Of a stretch of 5,024 nt of DNA, positions 3,033-5,024 are shown piece after piece. This stretch comes from Patescibacteria group bacterium. GTDB taxonomy: Bacteria > Patescibacteriota > Kazan-3B-28 > UBA10110. Under the pieces are notes generated by a model. That model was not told where the DNA came from and did no database searches. It saw only the letters and a program-made list of their open reading frames with translations. The stretch spans positions 1 to 5,024 of the forward strand of contig DQGN01000021.1 in the NCBI GenBank assembly GCA_003524745.1, read 5' to 3'. The stretch's first letter is position 1. Every line of letters begins with the position of its first letter. The translations under genes were made by a program, and so were the position numbers.

Positions 3033-4677
3033 TGCCGATGTACGCAAAATTTATTTTGATATTTCCCTCGAGTAACGGCATTTTTTTCACCCAGAATGGC
3101 CATAAGATTACCTTATGCGACAGGATGTCAGGTATGCTATTAAATAAATTCTCAACGCTATCTAAACTGCGGTTAGCCAAACTTTCTGACAATTCGCTCG
3201 CGCTAATTTTGGGCGCCACCAACCCTTCGATGGTAACGGTAAAATCAATAATATGTGTGCTAAAATCAGAATTGTCTAAAGTAATCTTGGCGCCTCGCAA
3301 AGTCTGCGGAGTAAGTGATCGGTTGGCAGGAACAATGTTTGTAATAGTGGTTTGAATAATATTGTCGAGTTGATTTTTTTCCGGCAATAATGTCCAGCTG
3401 CGTACATGGATATCCAAATCGAAATTTTCTCTGGCGGTGCCGGCAGCAGCCGAAGGCACGACATTAATAATATCATTTTGGATGAGGGCGGGGATTAATT
3501 CTTCTTGTTTGCCCACTTGCTTTTGTAATTCGGCTTCGGCATCAAAAAACACATTCTTACTAATGGATTCTTGGGCAGTTTTGATGTCCTCGTCGGTGAT
3601 CATTTTTACCTCGGCATCCGTACCGCCCACAAACGGGTCTTCGTTTATGGCATAGACCAAATCCACGCCGATAGACCCCAGTCCGGGAATAGTCAGTTTA
3701 GTATTGGCTGGCAGATTGCCTTGGGTGCCGCCTGCCTCCGCTCCTACGCGCACTTTAGCTCGACCAGGAACCAACTTGCCACCGCTACCGACTACTGCTG
3801 AAGAAATCAGAATTTCCTCCTGCGACTTAAAAACCTGTTCGAGAGGAGAGAGAAATCTGGTTTGAGCGCGTAAACCCAAAGGACGAGCGGCTTGGGTATA
3901 GTTGTAAATGGTGATGGTGCCTCCAGCCTGATTGCCGTTGTTTTTTACTCCGGTAGCATCAAAACTCTGGGTTAATTTTTTCTCAACAACCGCAAAGCGA
4001 CCCTTAAAGACATTTTGTCCGGCAGCATCTTTATCGTTCTCGTCCGCTACTACCAATTTAAATTTGTGCACAAAAGCCTCGGCGGAAATTTCTAAATTAA
4101 CTGTAGCCCGCGGGACAACCAAATAGATGACTACGCCTAAAACTACTAAGGAACCGGCTACCCAGCCGACAACTCCTACATTGCGCGGCCAATCTGGCCG
4201 CAATTTCATTGTTGGCATCAGATAAGTCAGGTTTGGTTTAGGACGGGGAGAAGCTACTGAATCAGTAGTATCATCAATCACCATCGGGGCAACCGCAGAC
4301 GGACGGGAGAGCGGGGCTTTGCGCTTATATTTAATTTTTACCTCGCTGGCTGGAGTAGCAGCAGCTGGAATACTGGCCGATGAGGATAAACTCGTCACCG
4401 GAGCGGTATCCTCTTCCTTTAGCTCTAAATCTTTGTATACGGGAATACCGACCCGTTGGGCTAACTGCTGGCCCTTAGCATCCACCGTCACTATAGCCAA
4501 CATTTTATTGTGACGCTGGGTTTCTGACTTAATAATCTTAAAATTGACTACACTATGGAACAAAACCGAGCTTTTCGGTATCACCAAAACAATTTCTTCG
4601 GCATCCAAGCGCTCTAATTTGCCGAGAGTCGAGTATAAATCGTTGTTGGCATCTAAATATATTGCCTTTAGTTTCAT
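3013..4677 (-). CDS. Single-pass membrane protein with baseplate J-like extracellular region
   Basis: The 554-residue protein has four parts. Residues 1-85 form an alpha/beta domain (EEIVLVIPKSSVLF, AIVTVDAKGQQLAQRVGIPV), probably cytoplasmic. Residues 86-165 are a Ser/Ala/Pro-rich linker with a basic patch (KIKYKRKAP). A membrane span covers about 167-188 (VGVVGWVAGSLVVLGVVIYL). The remaining ~360 residues are beta-rich and likely outside. Segments AKVRVGAEAGGTQGNLPANT (307-326) and EDPFVGGTDAEVKMITDEDI (346-365) match the style of Baseplate_J/gp47 domains. CPR genomes often carry proteins annotated this way with a similar N-terminus; a role in the cell envelope or a contractile/pilus-like structure is unproven. 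No other tail genes are near, so a prophage is unlikely. ATG 4677 has only a weak ACGGG site. The TGA at 3013-3015 overlaps ruvX. Confidence 0.7.
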   Translation of the reverse strand: MKLKAIYLDANNDLYSTLGKLERLDAEEIVLVIPKSSVLFHSVVNFKIIKSETQRHNKMLAIVTVDAKGQQLAQRVGIPVYKDLELKEEDTAPVTSLSSSASIPAAATPASEVKIKYKRKAPLSRPSAVAPMVIDDTTDSVASPRPKPNLTYLMPTMKLRPDWPRNVGVVGWVAGSLVVLGVVIYLVVPRATVNLEISAEAFVHKFKLVVADENDKDAAGQNVFKGRFAVVEKKLTQSFDATGVKNNGNQAGGTITIYNYTQAARPLGLRAQTRFLSPLEQVFKSQEEILISSAVVGSGGKLVPGRAKVRVGAEAGGTQGNLPANTKLTIPGLGSIGVDLVYAINEDPFVGGTDAEVKMITDEDIKTAQESISKNVFFDAEAELQKQVGKQEELIPALIQNDIINVVPSAAAGTARENFDLDIHVRSWTLLPEKNQLDNIIQTTITNIVPANRSLTPQTLRGAKITLDNSDFSTHIIDFTVTIEGLVAPKISASELSESLANRSLDSVENLFNSIPDILSHKVILWPFWVKKMPLLEGNIKINFAYIGNENTGN

Positions 4678-4690
4678 CCCGTTAGAAATA

Positions 4691-4708
4691 GGAAACTACT
4701 AAGTTTCC
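4691..4708 (-). promoter_or_regulatory. Leader hairpin before the membrane-protein gene
   Basis: GGAAACT-TAGT-AGTTTCC on the minus strand is a perfect 7-bp stem with a 4-nt loop, ending 13 nt before ATG 4677. It has no T-run and is AT-rich upstream. It may shape the ribosome site or stabilise the mRNA. No convincing -35/-10 pair was found between it and 4760. Confidence 0.4.
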
Positions 4709-4762
4709 GCCGGTTAATAATAAGATATCTAGTTAATAATTTAGGCATTGAATTGGGGTTTC

Positions 4763-4880
4763 CGTCATGCTGAATTTATGACGATTTTATTATGTCGTCA
4801 TCCTGAACATTGTCCTTTTCGTCATCCCGGGCTTGACCCGGAATCTGTGCCAGAGATCCTGAATCAAGTTCAGGATGACG
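4763..4880. repeat. Dispersed palindromic repeat (CGTCATCC arms)
   Basis: Perfect 13-bp inverted arms CGTCATCCTGAAC (4796-4808) and GTTCAGGATGACG (4868-4880) enclose another forward arm, CGTCATCCCGGG from 4820. That arm continues as a near-palindrome with the right arm (4820-4846 against 4854-4880), most mismatches being transitions. To the left, CGTCAT/ATGACG (4763-4783) adds a third hairpin. Translated, the repeat gives the HPGLDPES...LNQVQDDG type of peptide known from repeats in Rickettsia and other genomes. It is a repeat unit, not a gene. Confidence 0.8.
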
Positions 4881-4943
4881 GGGCAAGAATTCAGCGTGAT
4901 AACATAAGAGCTTTATATAAAAATTGCTGCTAACGGGATTCAT

Positions 4944-5024
4944 CTAACCTTGCATGTTAAGAACTATGCGGCGCAAAATATCTTTTACAGCATCCTTTTT
5001 GTCTTCCGGTGTGCAAATAAGTTG
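4944..5024 (-). CDS. C-terminal tail of an unidentified protein (partial)
   Basis: One minus-strand frame is open from the window edge to TAG at 4944-4946 and encodes 26 residues, QLICTPEDKKDAVKDILRRI followed by VLNMQG. The mix of charged residues and a helix-like pattern (DAVKDILRRIVL) looks like real protein, while the other two minus frames hit stops or give odd peptides. No family can be named from so little. The gap to the next gene (267 bp) holds the palindromic repeat, so this gene is probably a separate transcription unit. Confidence 0.45.
   Translation of the reverse strand, partial: QLICTPEDKKDAVKDILRRIVLNMQG

Noticed and set aside
3033..3047. Earlier TTG start for ruvX
   Set aside because: It would add five residues ahead of the conserved MKILGIDLG start and lengthen the overlap with the upstream gene; no better ribosome site supports it.
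3013..4677. Prophage or tailocin locus suggested by the baseplate J-like gene
   Set aside because: No other tail, sheath, lysis or integrase genes are in the window, and both neighbours downstream (ruvX, HU) are housekeeping genes.
4748..4933. Plus-strand frame of 61 codons
   Set aside because: Its peptide (HPGLDPES...LNQVQDDG) is a translation of the palindromic repeat, not a protein.

Overview
All recognisable genes lie on the minus strand, so transcription runs from high to low coordinates. The window looks bacterial. A single-pass membrane protein with a baseplate-J-like extracellular part sits directly upstream of ruvX, dispersed GC palindromes are common, tRNA genes encode CCA, and most genes are short. 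I infer a Candidate Phyla Radiation (Patescibacteria) genome, perhaps Parcubacteria-like. This rests on gene content and repeat style, not on a marker gene. TGA ends the membrane-protein gene, so the UGA-as-glycine code of SR1/Gracilibacteria does not apply.

In transcription order: (1) 5024-4944 is the C-terminal tail of an unidentified CDS. (2) 4943-4678 is non-coding and holds a dispersed palindromic repeat with CGTCATCC arms plus a leader hairpin. (3) 4677-3013 encodes the 554-residue baseplate-J-like membrane protein, and its 3' end overlaps ruvX (3032-2631). (4) A near-consensus sigma-70 promoter starts right after ruvX and drives an HU-family DNA-binding protein (2570-2298), followed by tRNA-Gly(TCC). 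(5) 2127-1764 has no gene but contains a long stem-loop and two diverged copies of a hairpin repeat. (6) A perfect consensus promoter drives a 117-residue HExxH metallopeptidase (1688-1335), which ends in an intrinsic terminator. (7) 1270-1154 is a nested inverted-repeat element. (8) 1115-103 is a tRNA island: a tRNA 5' half carrying a 20-bp palindrome in its D-loop, intact tRNA-Arg(TCT), a GC-rich hairpin chain, an ATTGG/CCAAT inverted array, a second tRNA 5' half that resembles tRNA-His, an HNH endonuclease gene, and intact tRNA-His(GTG). (9) 89-1 is the start of a probable GNAT acetyltransferase.

The housekeeping part (ruvX, HU, tRNAs) is ordinary. The unusual part is the tRNA island. Two separate tRNA 5' halves, both broken in the anticodon loop, each lie upstream of an intact tRNA for apparently the same amino acid. 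The HNH gene fills the space between the His-like half and the intact tRNA-His, and its stop codon lies inside tRNA-His. This suggests repeated rearrangement or mobile-element activity at tRNA genes.
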